Source: Lentzea terrae (GTDB taxonomy: Bacteria > Actinomycetota > Actinomycetes > Mycobacteriales > Pseudonocardiaceae). From it: DNA of 64,000 nucleotides. The position numbers were made by a program, and so were the translations under genes. The notes below the pieces were generated by a model. It worked only from the letters and a program-made list of their open reading frames with translations. It ran no database searches and was not told where the DNA came from. Shown one piece after another: positions 44,180-53,284 of this stretch (the first letter of the stretch is position 1; every line of letters starts with the position of its first letter). Location of the stretch: assembly GCF_003265345.1 (NCBI RefSeq), contig NZ_QFWW01000026.1, positions 186,001-250,000 of the forward strand. Reading direction: 5' to 3'.

Positions 44180-44971
44180 ATGCGTATTCGTGCTGCCCTG
44201 ATCGCGGCTGCCCTGACCGTTTTGTCCGCTTGCTCCGCCGGCGGCGCGTCCTCTTCGGACACGCTGAAGGTCGGTGTCTCTCCCGTCCCGCACGCGCAGA
44301 TCCTCAAGTACGTGGCCGACAACCTCGCCGCGCAGAAGGGTCTGAAGGTCGAGGTCGTCGAGTTCACCGACTACGTGCAGCCGAACACGGCGCTGGTCGA
44401 CGGCTCGCTCGACGCCAACTACTTCCAGACCGTCCCGTACCTGGCGACCTTCACGAAGGAGAGCGGCGCCAAGGTCGACTGGGTCGCGCCCGTCCACGTC
44501 GAGCCGCTCGGCCTCTACTCCAAGAAGGCCAAGAAGCTCGACGAGTTGCCATCCGGGGCCAAGGTCGCGGTCGCGAACGACGCCACCAACGAGGCGCGCG
44601 GCCTGAAGCTGCTGGAGGCCAACGGACTGATCAAGCTCAAGGCCGTGGACCAGCCGACCGTGCGCGACATCGCGGAGAACCCCAAGAACCTGCAGTTCGT
44701 GCCGCTGGAGGCCGCTCAGCTGCCCCGTTCGCTGGAGGACACCGACGCGTCGGTGATCAACGGCAACTACGCCATCGACGCGGGCCTCAAGCCGGCCACG
44801 GACGCGCTCGCGCTGGAGAAGGCCGAGGGCAACCCGAACGCGAACGGTCTGGTCACCAGGACCGAGCTGAAGGACGACAAGCGCATCCGCGACCTGGCGG
44901 AGCTGCTCGGATCGCAGCAGGTCAAGGACTACATCAAGCAGACCTACAACGGCTCGGTCATCCCGGTTTGA
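44180..44971 (+). CDS. metQ: Methionine-binding lipoprotein
   Basis: A 263-residue NlpA/MetQ lipoprotein with signal peptide and lipobox LSAC. The binding-domain motifs VGVSPVPHAQILKYV, EVVEFTDYVQPNTALVDG and LDANYFQTVPYL are typical. ATG 44180 has AAAGGA ahead. It completes the metNIQ importer. Confidence 0.96.
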   Translation: MRIRAALIAAALTVLSACSAGGASSSDTLKVGVSPVPHAQILKYVADNLAAQKGLKVEVVEFTDYVQPNTALVDGSLDANYFQTVPYLATFTKESGAKVDWVAPVHVEPLGLYSKKAKKLDELPSGAKVAVANDATNEARGLKLLEANGLIKLKAVDQPTVRDIAENPKNLQFVPLEAAQLPRSLEDTDASVINGNYAIDAGLKPATDALALEKAEGNPNANGLVTRTELKDDKRIRDLAELLGSQQVKDYIKQTYNGSVIPV

Positions 44972-45025
44972 GATTCCTGGTGACCGGGGGAGGAGTCCAC
45001 GACTCCAGAACGCCCGTAGGCTGAC

Positions 45026-45991
45026 ATGGTGCTCGCAGTCGTTCCTCCTCCGGTCACGGTCCGCGTCCCGGCCAAGGTCAATCTGCACCTGGCCGTCGGT
45101 GACGTGCGCCCGGACGGCTACCACGACCTGGTGACGATCTTCCAGGCGCTCTCGCTGGTCGACGAGGTCACCGTCGCGGTAGCGGACGAACCAGGCGTCG
45201 AGGTCCACGGCGAGGGCGCCGACCAGGTGCCCACGGGAGCCTCGAACCTCGCCTGGCGCGCGGTTCGGCTGCTGGCGGCGCACGTGGGCAAGGACCCGGA
45301 CGACCCCAAGGTCCGCGTCGTGATCCGCAAGGCCATCCCGGTCGCGGGCGGCATGGCGGGCGGCAGTGCGGACGCGGCGGCGACGCTCGTGGGCCTGTCC
45401 TCGTTGTGGCGGCTGGAGATCAGCCGCGACGAGCTCGCCGAGCTGGCCGGAAAGCTCGGCGCCGACGTGCCGTTCGCCCTGTACGGCGCGACCGCTTTGG
45501 GTACGGGCCGCGGCGAGCGGATCGTGCCGGTGCTCGGCCGCCACCAGTTCCACTGGGTGCTGGCGTTCGACCGGCGTGGACTGTCCACTCCGGACGTTTT
45601 CGACGAGCTGGACCGCCTGCGCGCAGAGGGAGATCCGCCGCGCGTCGGTGCGGTCGAGGCCGTGCTGGAGGGTCTGTCCTCTGGAGACCCGCGGCAGCTG
45701 GCTCTGCTGCTGGGCAACGACCTGCAGGCCGCCGCCGTGTCGTTGCGGCCGAACCTGCGCCGCACGCTCAGAGCCGGCGTCGACGCGGGTGCGCTGGCCG
45801 GCATCGTGTCCGGATCCGGCCCCACGACGGCTTTCCTGTGCGAGGACGGCGACACGGCGGTGCGGGTGGCCGCCGAGCTGGCCGGCGCGGGTGTGTGCCG
45901 GACGGTTCGCGTCGCGCACGGGCCGGTGCCCGGTGCGCGCGTGATCACCACCGAGGAGCCGAAGCCCACTCCTCCCGAGGTCCACGCTTAA
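45026..45991 (+). CDS. ispE: 4-diphosphocytidyl-2-C-methyl-D-erythritol kinase
   Basis: GHMP kinase of the MEP isoprenoid pathway, 321 residues. It has [14 protein letters not shown] at the N-terminus, the ATP loop [17 protein letters not shown] and the C-terminal [11 protein letters not shown]. In mycobacteria it follows ksgA directly; here metNIQ is inserted between them. A small GGAGTC/GACTCC hairpin lies 20-34 bases upstream. Confidence 0.96.
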   Translation: MVLAVVPPPVTVRVPAKVNLHLAVGDVRPDGYHDLVTIFQALSLVDEVTVAVADEPGVEVHGEGADQVPTGASNLAWRAVRLLAAHVGKDPDDPKVRVVIRKAIPVAGGMAGGSADAAATLVGLSSLWRLEISRDELAELAGKLGADVPFALYGATALGTGRGERIVPVLGRHQFHWVLAFDRRGLSTPDVFDELDRLRAEGDPPRVGAVEAVLEGLSSGDPRQLALLLGNDLQAAAVSLRPNLRRTLRAGVDAGALAGIVSGSGPTTAFLCEDGDTAVRVAAELAGAGVCRTVRVAHGPVPGARVITTEEPKPTPPEVHA

Positions 45992-45994
45992 GAT

Positions 45995-46086
45995 CCTCTG
46001 GCTCCACGCGTGCCCCGGTGCGAAGCCCTCGTTCCAAGCGGGGGCGATCTCGAATTCTCGAGGCCCGCGTGGTCTTTACACAGGGG
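45995..46086 (+). ncRNA. Predicted tRNA-like structured leader next to TROVE gene
   Basis: An outer stem CCTCTG/CAGGGG (45995-46000 with 46081-46086, one G-U), an internal loop, then a 7-bp acceptor-like stem CCACGCG/CGCGTGG (46004-46010 with 46066-46072). This encloses an anticodon-arm-like hairpin (GCCCTCG-TTCCAAG-CGGGGGC, 46025-46045) and a third arm CTCGA-ATTC-TCGAG (46049-46062). The T-loop TTCRANY is missing, so it is not a normal tRNA. Bacterial Y RNAs that bind TROVE proteins have a tRNA-like module plus a long stem, hence the suggestion. Folding was by eye. Confidence 0.4.
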
Positions 46087-47070
46087 GTTGGCTTGGGCAG
46101 ACGGCTGCAACGCGAGCTGTTCCGGCTGGTCGTGTCGGACCTGGTCGGTGCCGAGCCGAGCCTTTACGCCGCTCGCCTCGCCCACTACGTGCAACTGGTG
46201 CGCCGCAGCGCCGTCGCACACCCGGAGTGGACCGCCGCGCTGGTGCGCTGGACTCGCCACGAGGCCGGCCTCGGTTACACCGCCCGTGCGGGTGCCGCCG
46301 AGTTCCTCGCGGCGCGGCTCGCCGCCGGTCAGCACGGCATGTCCCGTCAGTTGATCGACTCGGTGCTGGTGGACCCGCTCGATCCCACCTGGCTGCTGTA
46401 TTACTGGAACTACTTCCACGGGCGGGCGTTGCCGAAGCCGTTGAAGCGCGGCATCAGCGACGCGGTGCGCCGTCTCTACACCGAGCAGTCGGTGCGCGAG
46501 CACGATCACCTGGGGATGGGTCTCCGGTTCGGTGACGTGCTGAACCGCGTGCACCCGAAGCCGGTCGACGAGCGTCAGTCCGCGTTGTTCAGGGCCGTCC
46601 TCGACCGCCGCCACGACCGGAACGCCGAGGGCACCAGGTCAGGACCCCGAACGCCCGCACCCGTGCGGGAACTGCCCAGGCTGGCCGGCCACACGCTGGT
46701 GGTGGCCGACCAGCGCGCGGTCGAGCGGTACGACTTCGCCGGGACAGTCGACCTGGTGGCGAGCCGGTGCGAACGGGCAGAGGTCGTGCGGTGCTCGGAC
46801 GACGTGGGCAAGGTCGTCCGCACGCGTTTCCGCGTCCTCTTCCGCCGCCACGACCGGGTCCTGGTCATCACCGAGGACCAGCAGCTCGACCGGCCGTTGA
46901 GCTGGTCGGTGCCCTGGCACGTGCCGCTGCACGTCTGGGACCTGAGCGACCAGGACACGCGGTGGGCCTCAGTGTCGCGGCGCCGGTACCGCTACCACGG
47001 CAGGAGCGACAACGCGGTGCGGGTCATTCCGCTCTTCGAGGCTGGTGAGCAGGGCCTTTGGCCTTGGTAG
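46069..47070 (+). CDS. TROVE-domain (Ro60/Rsr-like) RNA-binding protein, short form
   Basis: A 333-residue protein. The N-terminal 175 residues match actinobacterial TROVE proteins: RELFRLVVSDLVGAEPSLYA, HPEWTAALVRWTRHEAGLGY, GMSRQLIDSVL, PKPLKRGISDAVRRLY and FGDVLNRVHPKP. Ro60-type rings bind misfolded RNAs and Y RNAs. The C-terminal vWA region is shortened: it ends with the family-like RVIPLFEAGEQGLWPW, but the MIDAS motif DxSxS is replaced by VVADQRAV. GTG 46069 has GAGG ahead; TTG 46093 with AGGGGG is an alternative. Either start falls in or just after the tRNA-like leader. Confidence 0.82.
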   Translation: MVFTQGVGLGRRLQRELFRLVVSDLVGAEPSLYAARLAHYVQLVRRSAVAHPEWTAALVRWTRHEAGLGYTARAGAAEFLAARLAAGQHGMSRQLIDSVLVDPLDPTWLLYYWNYFHGRALPKPLKRGISDAVRRLYTEQSVREHDHLGMGLRFGDVLNRVHPKPVDERQSALFRAVLDRRHDRNAEGTRSGPRTPAPVRELPRLAGHTLVVADQRAVERYDFAGTVDLVASRCERAEVVRCSDDVGKVVRTRFRVLFRRHDRVLVITEDQQLDRPLSWSVPWHVPLHVWDLSDQDTRWASVSRRRYRYHGRSDNAVRVIPLFEAGEQGLWPW

Positions 47071-47112
47071 GTAGCCTTCAACAGGCAGTTTCTTACTAGT
47101 CGTGAGGTTTTG

Positions 47113-48882
47113 ATGGCCAACCTGGTCAACCTGGAGTCCGTGTCGAAGTCGTTCGGCGTCCGGCCGCTGCTCGACGGCGTGTCGCTCGGCGTCAACGAAG
47201 GCGACCGGATCGGTGTCGTCGGCCTGAACGGCGGCGGCAAGACGACGCTGCTCGAGGTGCTGGCCGGGGTGGAACCCGCTGACGACGGCCGGGTGTCGCG
47301 GTCGCGTGATCTGCGGATGGCGGTCGTGACGCAGCGGACCGAGCTGCCGGAGGGCTCGACCGTGCGCAACGCGGTGATCGACCCGCTCGGGTTCGACGCC
47401 GAGCACGAGTGGGCGGCGGACGCCCGCGTGCGGTCCATTTTGGACGGGCTCGGGATCACGGCGCTGGGCCTGGACTCCGTGGTCTCCACGATGTCCGGTG
47501 GCGAGCGGCGGCGGGTCGCGCTGGCGGCCGCGTTGATCCAGGACCTCGAACTGCTGGTGCTGGACGAGCCGACGAACCACCTGGACGTCGAGGGTGTGCG
47601 GTGGCTCGCGGAGCACCTGCTGGCCCGCAAGTGTGCGCTGGTGGTCGTGACGCACGACCGGTGGTTCCTCGACACGGTCTGCAACCGCACGTGGGAAGTG
47701 GTGCTGGGCAAGGTCGAGCAGTACGAGGGCGGGTACGCCGACTGGATCTTCGCGCGCGCCGAGCGGCAGCGGCTCGCGGACGCGGCGGAGGAGAAGCGGC
47801 AGAACCTGGCCCGCAAGGAGCTCGCGTGGCTGCGCCGGGGTGCGCCCGCCCGCACGTCGAAGCCGCGCTACCGGATCGAGGCGGCCGAGGCGTTGATCGC
47901 GGACGTGCCGCCGGTGCGCGACACCGTCGAGCTGGTCGCGTTCGCCAAGAAGCGCTTGGGGCGCACGGTGATCGAGCTGGAGGACGTGACACTGTCCATT
48001 CCGGACCGCGTGCTCGTTCGCGATCTGACGTGGCGCATCGGGCCCGGCGAGCGGATCGGTCTGGTCGGCGTCAACGGTTCCGGCAAGACGACGTTGCTGC
48101 GGTTGCTGGCCGGTGAGCGGGAAACCGAGTCGGGCAAGCGGATCCAGGGCGCGACGGTGAAGATCGCGCACCTCTCCCAGGAGCTGCTCGACCTGAACGG
48201 GTCGATGCGCGTGCTGGAGGCGATCGAGGAGGTCGCACGCCGGGTCGTGCTCGGCAAGTACGAGATGTCGGCGTCGCAGCTGGGCGAGCGCTTCGGGTTC
48301 TCGTCGCAGAAGCAGTGGACGCCGGTGTCCGACCTGTCCGGTGGTGAGCGGCGGCGGTTGCAGCTGTGCCGGTTGCTGATGGCCGAGCCGAACGTGCTGC
48401 TGCTCGACGAGCCGACGAACGACCTGGACATCGACACGTTGCAGCAGCTGGAAGATCTGCTCGACTCGTGGCCGGGCACGCTCGTCGTGATCTCGCACGA
48501 CCGGTACCTCGTCGAGCGCGTGTGCGACAAGGTCGTCGCGCTTTTCGGTGACGGCGGGCTGACCGATCTGCCCGGCGGGATCGAGGAGTACCTGAAGCGC
48601 CGGGACTCGTTGCGCGACAGGGAGAACGCTGCTGCTCCCGTTGCCGACAAGGCGCCGTCGAACGCCGCCGACCAGCGTGCCGCCCGCAAGGAGCTGGCGC
48701 GGTTGGAGCGGCGTCTCGAGGTGCTGCACAAGAAGGAAGCCGAGTTGCACGCCGCGCTCGCCGAAGCCGCGACCGATCCCGACAGGCTGCTGAAGCTCGA
48801 CGCCGAGCTCCGTGCCGTGCTGGCGGAGGAAACCGACGTCGAGGCTCAGTGGATGGCCGCGGCCGAGGTGGTCGAGGGTTAA
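47113..48882 (+). CDS. ABC-F family ATPase
   Basis: A 589-residue protein with two ABC ATPase domains and no membrane part, the ABC-F layout of ribosome-associated translation factors and antibiotic-protection proteins. Walker A motifs are GLNGGGKTTLLEV and GVNGSGKTTLLRL; signatures are MSGGERRRVALA and LSGGERRRLQLC. A linker of about 80 residues and a C-terminal coiled coil (about 510-580) are present, like Uup. A translation or DNA-associated housekeeping role is more likely than drug resistance, but cannot be decided here. GAGG lies six bases before ATG 47113. Confidence 0.93.
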   Translation: MANLVNLESVSKSFGVRPLLDGVSLGVNEGDRIGVVGLNGGGKTTLLEVLAGVEPADDGRVSRSRDLRMAVVTQRTELPEGSTVRNAVIDPLGFDAEHEWAADARVRSILDGLGITALGLDSVVSTMSGGERRRVALAAALIQDLELLVLDEPTNHLDVEGVRWLAEHLLARKCALVVVTHDRWFLDTVCNRTWEVVLGKVEQYEGGYADWIFARAERQRLADAAEEKRQNLARKELAWLRRGAPARTSKPRYRIEAAEALIADVPPVRDTVELVAFAKKRLGRTVIELEDVTLSIPDRVLVRDLTWRIGPGERIGLVGVNGSGKTTLLRLLAGERETESGKRIQGATVKIAHLSQELLDLNGSMRVLEAIEEVARRVVLGKYEMSASQLGERFGFSSQKQWTPVSDLSGGERRRLQLCRLLMAEPNVLLLDEPTNDLDIDTLQQLEDLLDSWPGTLVVISHDRYLVERVCDKVVALFGDGGLTDLPGGIEEYLKRRDSLRDRENAAAPVADKAPSNAADQRAARKELARLERRLEVLHKKEAELHAALAEAATDPDRLLKLDAELRAVLAEETDVEAQWMAAAEVVEG

Positions 48883-50180
48883 CGCCCGCGGCGGCGCAGT
48901 TCGTTCGCGAGCTGGGGCAGCAGCTCGTCGATGAACGACGTGTCGTAGCCCTGGCCGGAAAGTAAGGCGTAGCTGAAGCGCGCCTTCATGACCTCTTCCG
49001 AGCTCGCGCCGAGCATGCCGTCGAGCGCGACGCCGATCTCCTCGAGCATCCGGTCGACCTGCGCGGTGCGGTAGCCGCGCTGGCCGGACGCCGCCTGCGG
49101 GATCCGCAGCTGGCGCAGGTCCTTCCACGACCGCACCTGCGGCATGCTGCGCACCGGTCCGGCGAGCTGCTGCTCGACCCGGCTGAGGAACGAGTCGACC
49201 TCGGACTCGTCGTAGCCACGCCGTCCGATGAGCGGACGGGAGAACCTGACGTCGCGGATGTCCTTGGCAGTCAGGTTGTCCTGCCCGCGCATCGTCGCCT
49301 CGATGCGGTCGAGGAAGGCGTCCACCTGGGACTCCTGGTAACCGCGACGGCCGCGGGGAGGGCGGTGGAACGCGACGTTGCGGACGTCGTTGGCGGTGAG
49401 CTTCGGCGCGTCGACGGCCTTGGGCTGCGCGGGCTGCTGGGCCGGCGGCAGCTGCTGGGGACGCGGCGGAGGCTGGGGACTGCGCTGCTGGGGCCGTTGC
49501 TGTTGCTGCGGCAGCTGCGTGGTCGGCGGCGTCCTGGGCGGCGTCTTGGGCGGCGGCGGTGCGGTTTCGAACATCAGCACGACCAGGTCGAGGAACGTGT
49601 CGACGTCTTCCTCGTCGTACCCGAAGGTGCCCGGCGCGGTCTCGCCGAACACCGCGTCCTGGATCTGTTGGGCGGTCAGGTTGTCCTGTCCGCGCAGGGT
49701 GGCCTCGATGCGGTCGAGGAACGCGTCGATCTGGCCTTCGTGGTAGCCGCGCGTGCCCGGTCTGGGCTTGTGGAAGCGCACCGCGGCCACGTCGTCCGGA
49801 GACAGCCGCACCGCGGGTCTGAGCGCCTGCGACGTGGCGTGCGCACCCAGAGCGGGCGCACCGGCCTGCTGGCGTTGCGGAGTGGACCGCAACGTGTCCG
49901 CCACGAGCTCCATGAAGACGTTGACCTCGTTGACGTCGTAACCCGGATCCCGGGTAGCGGTGCTGAACCTCACGTTCAGCACGTCCTCGCGCGTGAGGAT
50001 GTCTTTGCTGCGCATGGTGCCCTCGACCCGGTCGAGAAATGCGTCCACCTCAGCTGCGTCGTACCCGCGCGCGCCCTTCGGGGGACGGTGGAACGCGACG
50101 AGGGCCACGTCCTGCGCGGAGAGCAGAGGTGCCGGATGCGCGGGTAGACGATGCTGCGCTCCGGGGCCGCCCCGATCCAC
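48879..50180 (-). CDS. Multi-repeat DivIVA-domain protein
   Basis: A 433-residue protein made of about eight DivIVA N-terminal-type repeats. The unit is LTxxDVxxVxFxRPxxGxRGYxExxVDAFLDRIExTM, for instance GYDAAEVDAFLDRVEGTM and GYQESQVDAFLDRIEATM. They are split by a Pro/Gln-rich linker (about 225-280), four on each side. Normal DivIVA/Wag31 has one such unit plus a long coiled coil; no coiled coil is seen here. The unit binds curved membrane or partners, so a multivalent polar or septal scaffold is inferred. GTG 50180 is preferred (GGAGG six bases ahead). The last repeats are the most diverged. Confidence 0.82.
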   Translation of the reverse strand: MDRGGPGAQHRLPAHPAPLLSAQDVALVAFHRPPKGARGYDAAEVDAFLDRVEGTMRSKDILTREDVLNVRFSTATRDPGYDVNEVNVFMELVADTLRSTPQRQQAGAPALGAHATSQALRPAVRLSPDDVAAVRFHKPRPGTRGYHEGQIDAFLDRIEATLRGQDNLTAQQIQDAVFGETAPGTFGYDEEDVDTFLDLVVLMFETAPPPPKTPPRTPPTTQLPQQQQRPQQRSPQPPPRPQQLPPAQQPAQPKAVDAPKLTANDVRNVAFHRPPRGRRGYQESQVDAFLDRIEATMRGQDNLTAKDIRDVRFSRPLIGRRGYDESEVDSFLSRVEQQLAGPVRSMPQVRSWKDLRQLRIPQAASGQRGYRTAQVDRMLEEIGVALDGMLGASSEEVMKARFSYALLSGQGYDTSFIDELLPQLANELRRRGR

Positions 50181-50280
50181 CAATGACCTCCTCCTGCGTA
50201 CCTGTACTGGGGAGTATCGCGTTTCGCGTGGCATAACGTTTCGCCCTGATGGACCAAACGGCGCCACTACGATCGCCAAC

Positions 50281-51894
50281 ATGAGTCAGTTCGTGGATGT
50301 GATGCTGGCGACGGCCGCAAACGGCCAGGGCAAGGGCATGACGACGGGTGAACCCGCCGCGCCCGTCCGCCGGACCTGGGCCGAGGTGCACGAACGCGCC
50401 CGGCGGATGGCCGGAGCGCTCGACGTGGCGCCGGGCACCGCGATCGCCGTGCTCGCCGCCGAACCAGCCGTGATCGCCCCAGCCGTGCAAGCTGCATGGC
50501 TGTGTGGTGGCAGCGTCACGATGTTGCATCAACCCACACCACGCACCGACCTGGCCGAGTGGGCCGAGGACACGCTGCGGGTGCTCGCCATGATCGAATC
50601 TCGCCTGGTCCTGCTCGGCAGCCCGTTTGACGCGCTGGCCTCGGTGCTGGACCAGCACGGCATTCCGTACCGCAAGCTCTCCGAGCTCGACGGCGAGCCG
50701 ATCGCTCACCCTGTTCCCACTCCCGAGGATGCCACGGCACTGCTGCAGTTGACGAGTGGATCGACCGCCGATCCGAAGGCCGTTCGCATCACACATCGCA
50801 ACCTGATGTCGAACGCCGAGGGTATGCGCATCGCGGCCGCGTTGGATCCAACGTCGGACGTAATGGTTTCCTGGCTGCCGCTGTTCCACGACATGGGCAT
50901 GGTCGGGTTCCTGACCGTGCCGATGCTCTTCGGCCTGGAACTGGTCAAGGTGACGCCGGTCGACTTCCTGTCGCGTCCGACGCTGTGGGCCGACCTGATC
51001 ACGCGCTATCGCGGCACGATCACCGCGGCGCCGAACTTCGCCTACGCGATCGTGGCTCGCCGGCTGGCTTCTTCGTCCGAGTCGTTCGATCTGTCCACGA
51101 TGCGGCTGGCCCTGAACGGTGCCGAGCCGATCGATCCCGCCGCTGTGCAGGCTTTTGTGGATGCAGGGGCACGTTTCGGCTTGCGTCCCGAGTCGATCCT
51201 GGCGGCCTACGGGATGGCGGAGACCACGCTGGGTGTCGCGTTCGCGCCGCTGTTCACCGGGCTGTCGGTGGACGTCGTGGACGCCGACGCCGTCGAGGCC
51301 GACCGGCGGGCTGTGCCTGCTCCGGAGGGGCGCGGGTTCCCGTTGCTCGGGCCGCCGTTGCCGGGCCTGGAACTGCGGGTGGTCTCCGACTCGGGCGACG
51401 TGCTCGGCGTCCGGGACGTCGGTGAGCTGCAGATCCGCGGCGAGGCCGTGACGCCCGGCTACCTGACCGTGAACGGCCCGCTGGCCACGCAGGACGCCGA
51501 GGGCTGGCTCTCCACCGGCGACATCGGGTACGTGGTGGAGGACGGCCAGGTCGTCGTCTGCGGGCGGCGCAAGGACGTCATCATCATGGGCGGCCGCAAC
51601 ATCTATCCGACCGATGTGGAGCGTGCGGCCTGCTCGGTCGACGGTGTGCGGGCCGGCAACGCGGTCGCGGTGCGGCTGGACGCCGGGACGCAGCGGGAAC
51701 GGTTCGCCGTCGTGGTGGAGTCGAAGCTCGCCGGGGACGCCGAGGCGGAGAAGTCGCTCGTGAAGGAAGTCACGGCGCGGGTGGTGGACGCGGTCGGGTT
51801 GCGGCCGTTCGCCGTCGTGGTGCAGCCGCCGGGGACGTTGCCGAAGACGCCTTCCGGCAAGCTTCGCCGGTCCGCGGCGGCCGCGTTGGTCTAG
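50281..51894 (+). CDS. Fatty acyl-AMP ligase / acyl-CoA synthetase family protein
   Basis: ANL-family adenylating enzyme of 537 residues. The P-loop is LLQLTSGSTADPKAVRITH, motif A5 is AYGMAETTLGVAFAP, A7/A8 are WLSTGDIGY and GRRKDVIIMGGRNIYPTDVE, and the catalytic Lys is in TPSGKLRRS. It resembles FAAL enzymes that load fatty acids onto polyketide synthases, and sits where M. tuberculosis has Rv1013 (pks16). No carrier protein is adjacent. ATG 50281; the divergent DivIVA-repeat gene begins about 100 bases away. Confidence 0.9.
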   Translation: MSQFVDVMLATAANGQGKGMTTGEPAAPVRRTWAEVHERARRMAGALDVAPGTAIAVLAAEPAVIAPAVQAAWLCGGSVTMLHQPTPRTDLAEWAEDTLRVLAMIESRLVLLGSPFDALASVLDQHGIPYRKLSELDGEPIAHPVPTPEDATALLQLTSGSTADPKAVRITHRNLMSNAEGMRIAAALDPTSDVMVSWLPLFHDMGMVGFLTVPMLFGLELVKVTPVDFLSRPTLWADLITRYRGTITAAPNFAYAIVARRLASSSESFDLSTMRLALNGAEPIDPAAVQAFVDAGARFGLRPESILAAYGMAETTLGVAFAPLFTGLSVDVVDADAVEADRRAVPAPEGRGFPLLGPPLPGLELRVVSDSGDVLGVRDVGELQIRGEAVTPGYLTVNGPLATQDAEGWLSTGDIGYVVEDGQVVVCGRRKDVIIMGGRNIYPTDVERAACSVDGVRAGNAVAVRLDAGTQRERFAVVVESKLAGDAEAEKSLVKEVTARVVDAVGLRPFAVVVQPPGTLPKTPSGKLRRSAAAALV

Positions 51895-52193
51895 TAGAGG
51901 GCGTCGAGAGCCTCGACGATTTTGCGCAGCTCCCTCGCACTGCGGCGGGGGAGCCTGCACATCATGTGCTCAAGCTGTTCGCGAGCCCACAGGGCTTCCA
52001 CGACGTCGTCGTCGAAGTAGGCCTCGTGCTGACGCAGCCATCGCCGGTGGCGCGGATTTCGCACGAAACTCGACCACTCGCGGAGGTACGAGTCGGAGGC
52101 GCGGTGGCGGCGCAGTTCGGCCAGCAGACGGGTCGAGGCACCGTCGAAGGGCAGGAGCTTGCCTCTGGGAGGCTCAGGGCGCCTACGCGGCAT
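51891..52193 (-). CDS. Small basic hypothetical protein
   Basis: A 100-residue protein, Arg-rich, with a helical centre (DSYLREWSSFVRNPRHRRWL, LWAREQLEHMMCRLPRRSA). No membrane segment or family recognised. Its stop overlaps the stop of the convergent FAAL gene. It lies 35 bases downstream of pth on the same strand, so it may be the last gene of the glmU-prs-rplY-pth strand. Confidence 0.65.
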   Translation of the reverse strand: MPRRRPEPPRGKLLPFDGASTRLLAELRRHRASDSYLREWSSFVRNPRHRRWLRQHEAYFDDDVVEALWAREQLEHMMCRLPRRSARELRKIVEALDALY

Positions 52194-52228
52194 GGCCCTT
52201 TCGGTTGGTCATGCCACGATCCTACGGC

Positions 52229-52792
52229 TCAGTGGAAGGCGTTTTGGGCGGCTTCCAGGCCCTTGGTCACCAGCGCCTCGGTCGCGTCCGCCGCACGGTC
52301 GATCTCCAGCGCGAGCTGCTTGCGCTCCACAGTGGAGAAGTCCTTCAGCACGTAGTCGGCGGGGTCCTGGCGGCCCGGCGGACGGTCCACGCCGAAGCGG
52401 ACGCGGTGGTAGTCCTTGGTGCCCAACGACTTCGTGATGGAGCGGAGGCCGTTGTGGCCGTTGTCGCCGCCGCCGAGCTTCATCCGGATCGCGGCGAACG
52501 GGAGGTCCAGCTCGTCGTGGATCACGACGATCAGGCTGGGCTTGAAGAACTTCGCGGCGCTGGAGACCGGGCCGCCGGAGAGGTTCATGAAGCTGCGCGG
52601 CTTGGCCAGGACCACCCGGTGGCCGGACAGGCGGCCCTCGACGATCTCGGCGCCGGACTTGTGGGCCTTGAACTTGCCGCCCACCCGCGCGGCCAGTTCG
52701 TCGAGCACCAGGAAGCCGATGTTGTGGCGGTTGCCCTCGTACTTGGGGCCCGGGTTGCCCAGGCCGACGATGAGGGCGAGGTCATCGTCCAC
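52229..52792 (-). CDS. pth: Peptidyl-tRNA hydrolase
   Basis: Releases peptidyl-tRNAs that fall off the ribosome. The 187-residue enzyme has [21 protein letters not shown] with the catalytic His, the FMNLSG loop and [27 protein letters not shown] with the catalytic Asp (read in parts). GTG 52792 overlaps the end of the small DivIVA-repeat gene by 11 bases. The order rplY then pth matches mycobacteria, with the DivIVA-repeat gene as an extra. Confidence 0.96.
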   Translation of the reverse strand: MDDDLALIVGLGNPGPKYEGNRHNIGFLVLDELAARVGGKFKAHKSGAEIVEGRLSGHRVVLAKPRSFMNLSGGPVSSAAKFFKPSLIVVIHDELDLPFAAIRMKLGGGDNGHNGLRSITKSLGTKDYHRVRFGVDRPPGRQDPADYVLKDFSTVERKQLALEIDRAADATEALVTKGLEAAQNAFH

Positions 52793-53213
52793 GGAACCGC
52801 AACTCCTGCTCGAGATCGTCCAGCAACGCGTCCACGGCCTGCACCTGGTAACCCTTGCCCAGCAGGCCGGACGTGGTGCTGAACCGGGTGTTGCGGACCT
52901 CGGTCGAGGTCATGGCACCCCGGCCGTCCAGGTTGGCAGCGGCGCGGGCGATGAAGGCGTCGACTTCGGCGCGATCGTAGCCGGTGCCGACCTTCGGCAG
53001 CTTGCGGTTTTGCAGGTCCTCGCCGGTGGCCAGGCCCGTCGGCGGCACGATGCCGTTGCGGACCTGGAACTCGAGCAGGTGCAGCACGCCGTCGACGCTC
53101 AGCGGGTCGTAGCCGTTGGGGACCGTGGCGAACCTGACGGTGCGCACGTGGTCCGGGTTCAGGCGAATGCGGCCCGCCAGCGCGTCGGCGATGATCAGCA
53201 TGAACTCGTTCAC
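52782..53213 (-). CDS. Short DivIVA-repeat protein, start uncertain
   Basis: From GTG 53213 the protein has 143 residues with three DivIVA-type units ([56 protein letters not shown]). Upstream in the same frame the sequence still codes for a further good unit (RPTEIRSKTFRRKRQGYDPD then QVNEFM), but no ATG, GTG or TTG is found before the rplY terminator hairpin. CTG near 53279 may be the true start, or the gene lost its original start. It is a likely relative of the eight-repeat protein 2.6 kb away. Confidence 0.65.
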   Translation of the reverse strand: MNEFMLIIADALAGRIRLNPDHVRTVRFATVPNGYDPLSVDGVLHLLEFQVRNGIVPPTGLATGEDLQNRKLPKVGTGYDRAEVDAFIARAAANLDGRGAMTSTEVRNTRFSTTSGLLGKGYQVQAVDALLDDLEQELRFRGR

Positions 53214-53284
53214 CTGGTCCGGGTCGTAGCCCTGCCGCTTGCGGCGGAAGGTCTTGGACCGGATCTCGGTCGGCCGCAGGTATG

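Noticed and set aside
46004-46072. tRNA-Trp (CCA anticodon) gene
   Set aside because: Acceptor and anticodon-like arms are present, but the D-loop and T-loop signatures are absent and the 3' strand overlaps a coding start. Kept only as a tRNA-like element.
50050-51960. 636-residue antisense ORF over the FAAL gene
   Set aside because: His/Arg/Gln-rich shadow frame without domains; FAAL motifs are on the plus strand.
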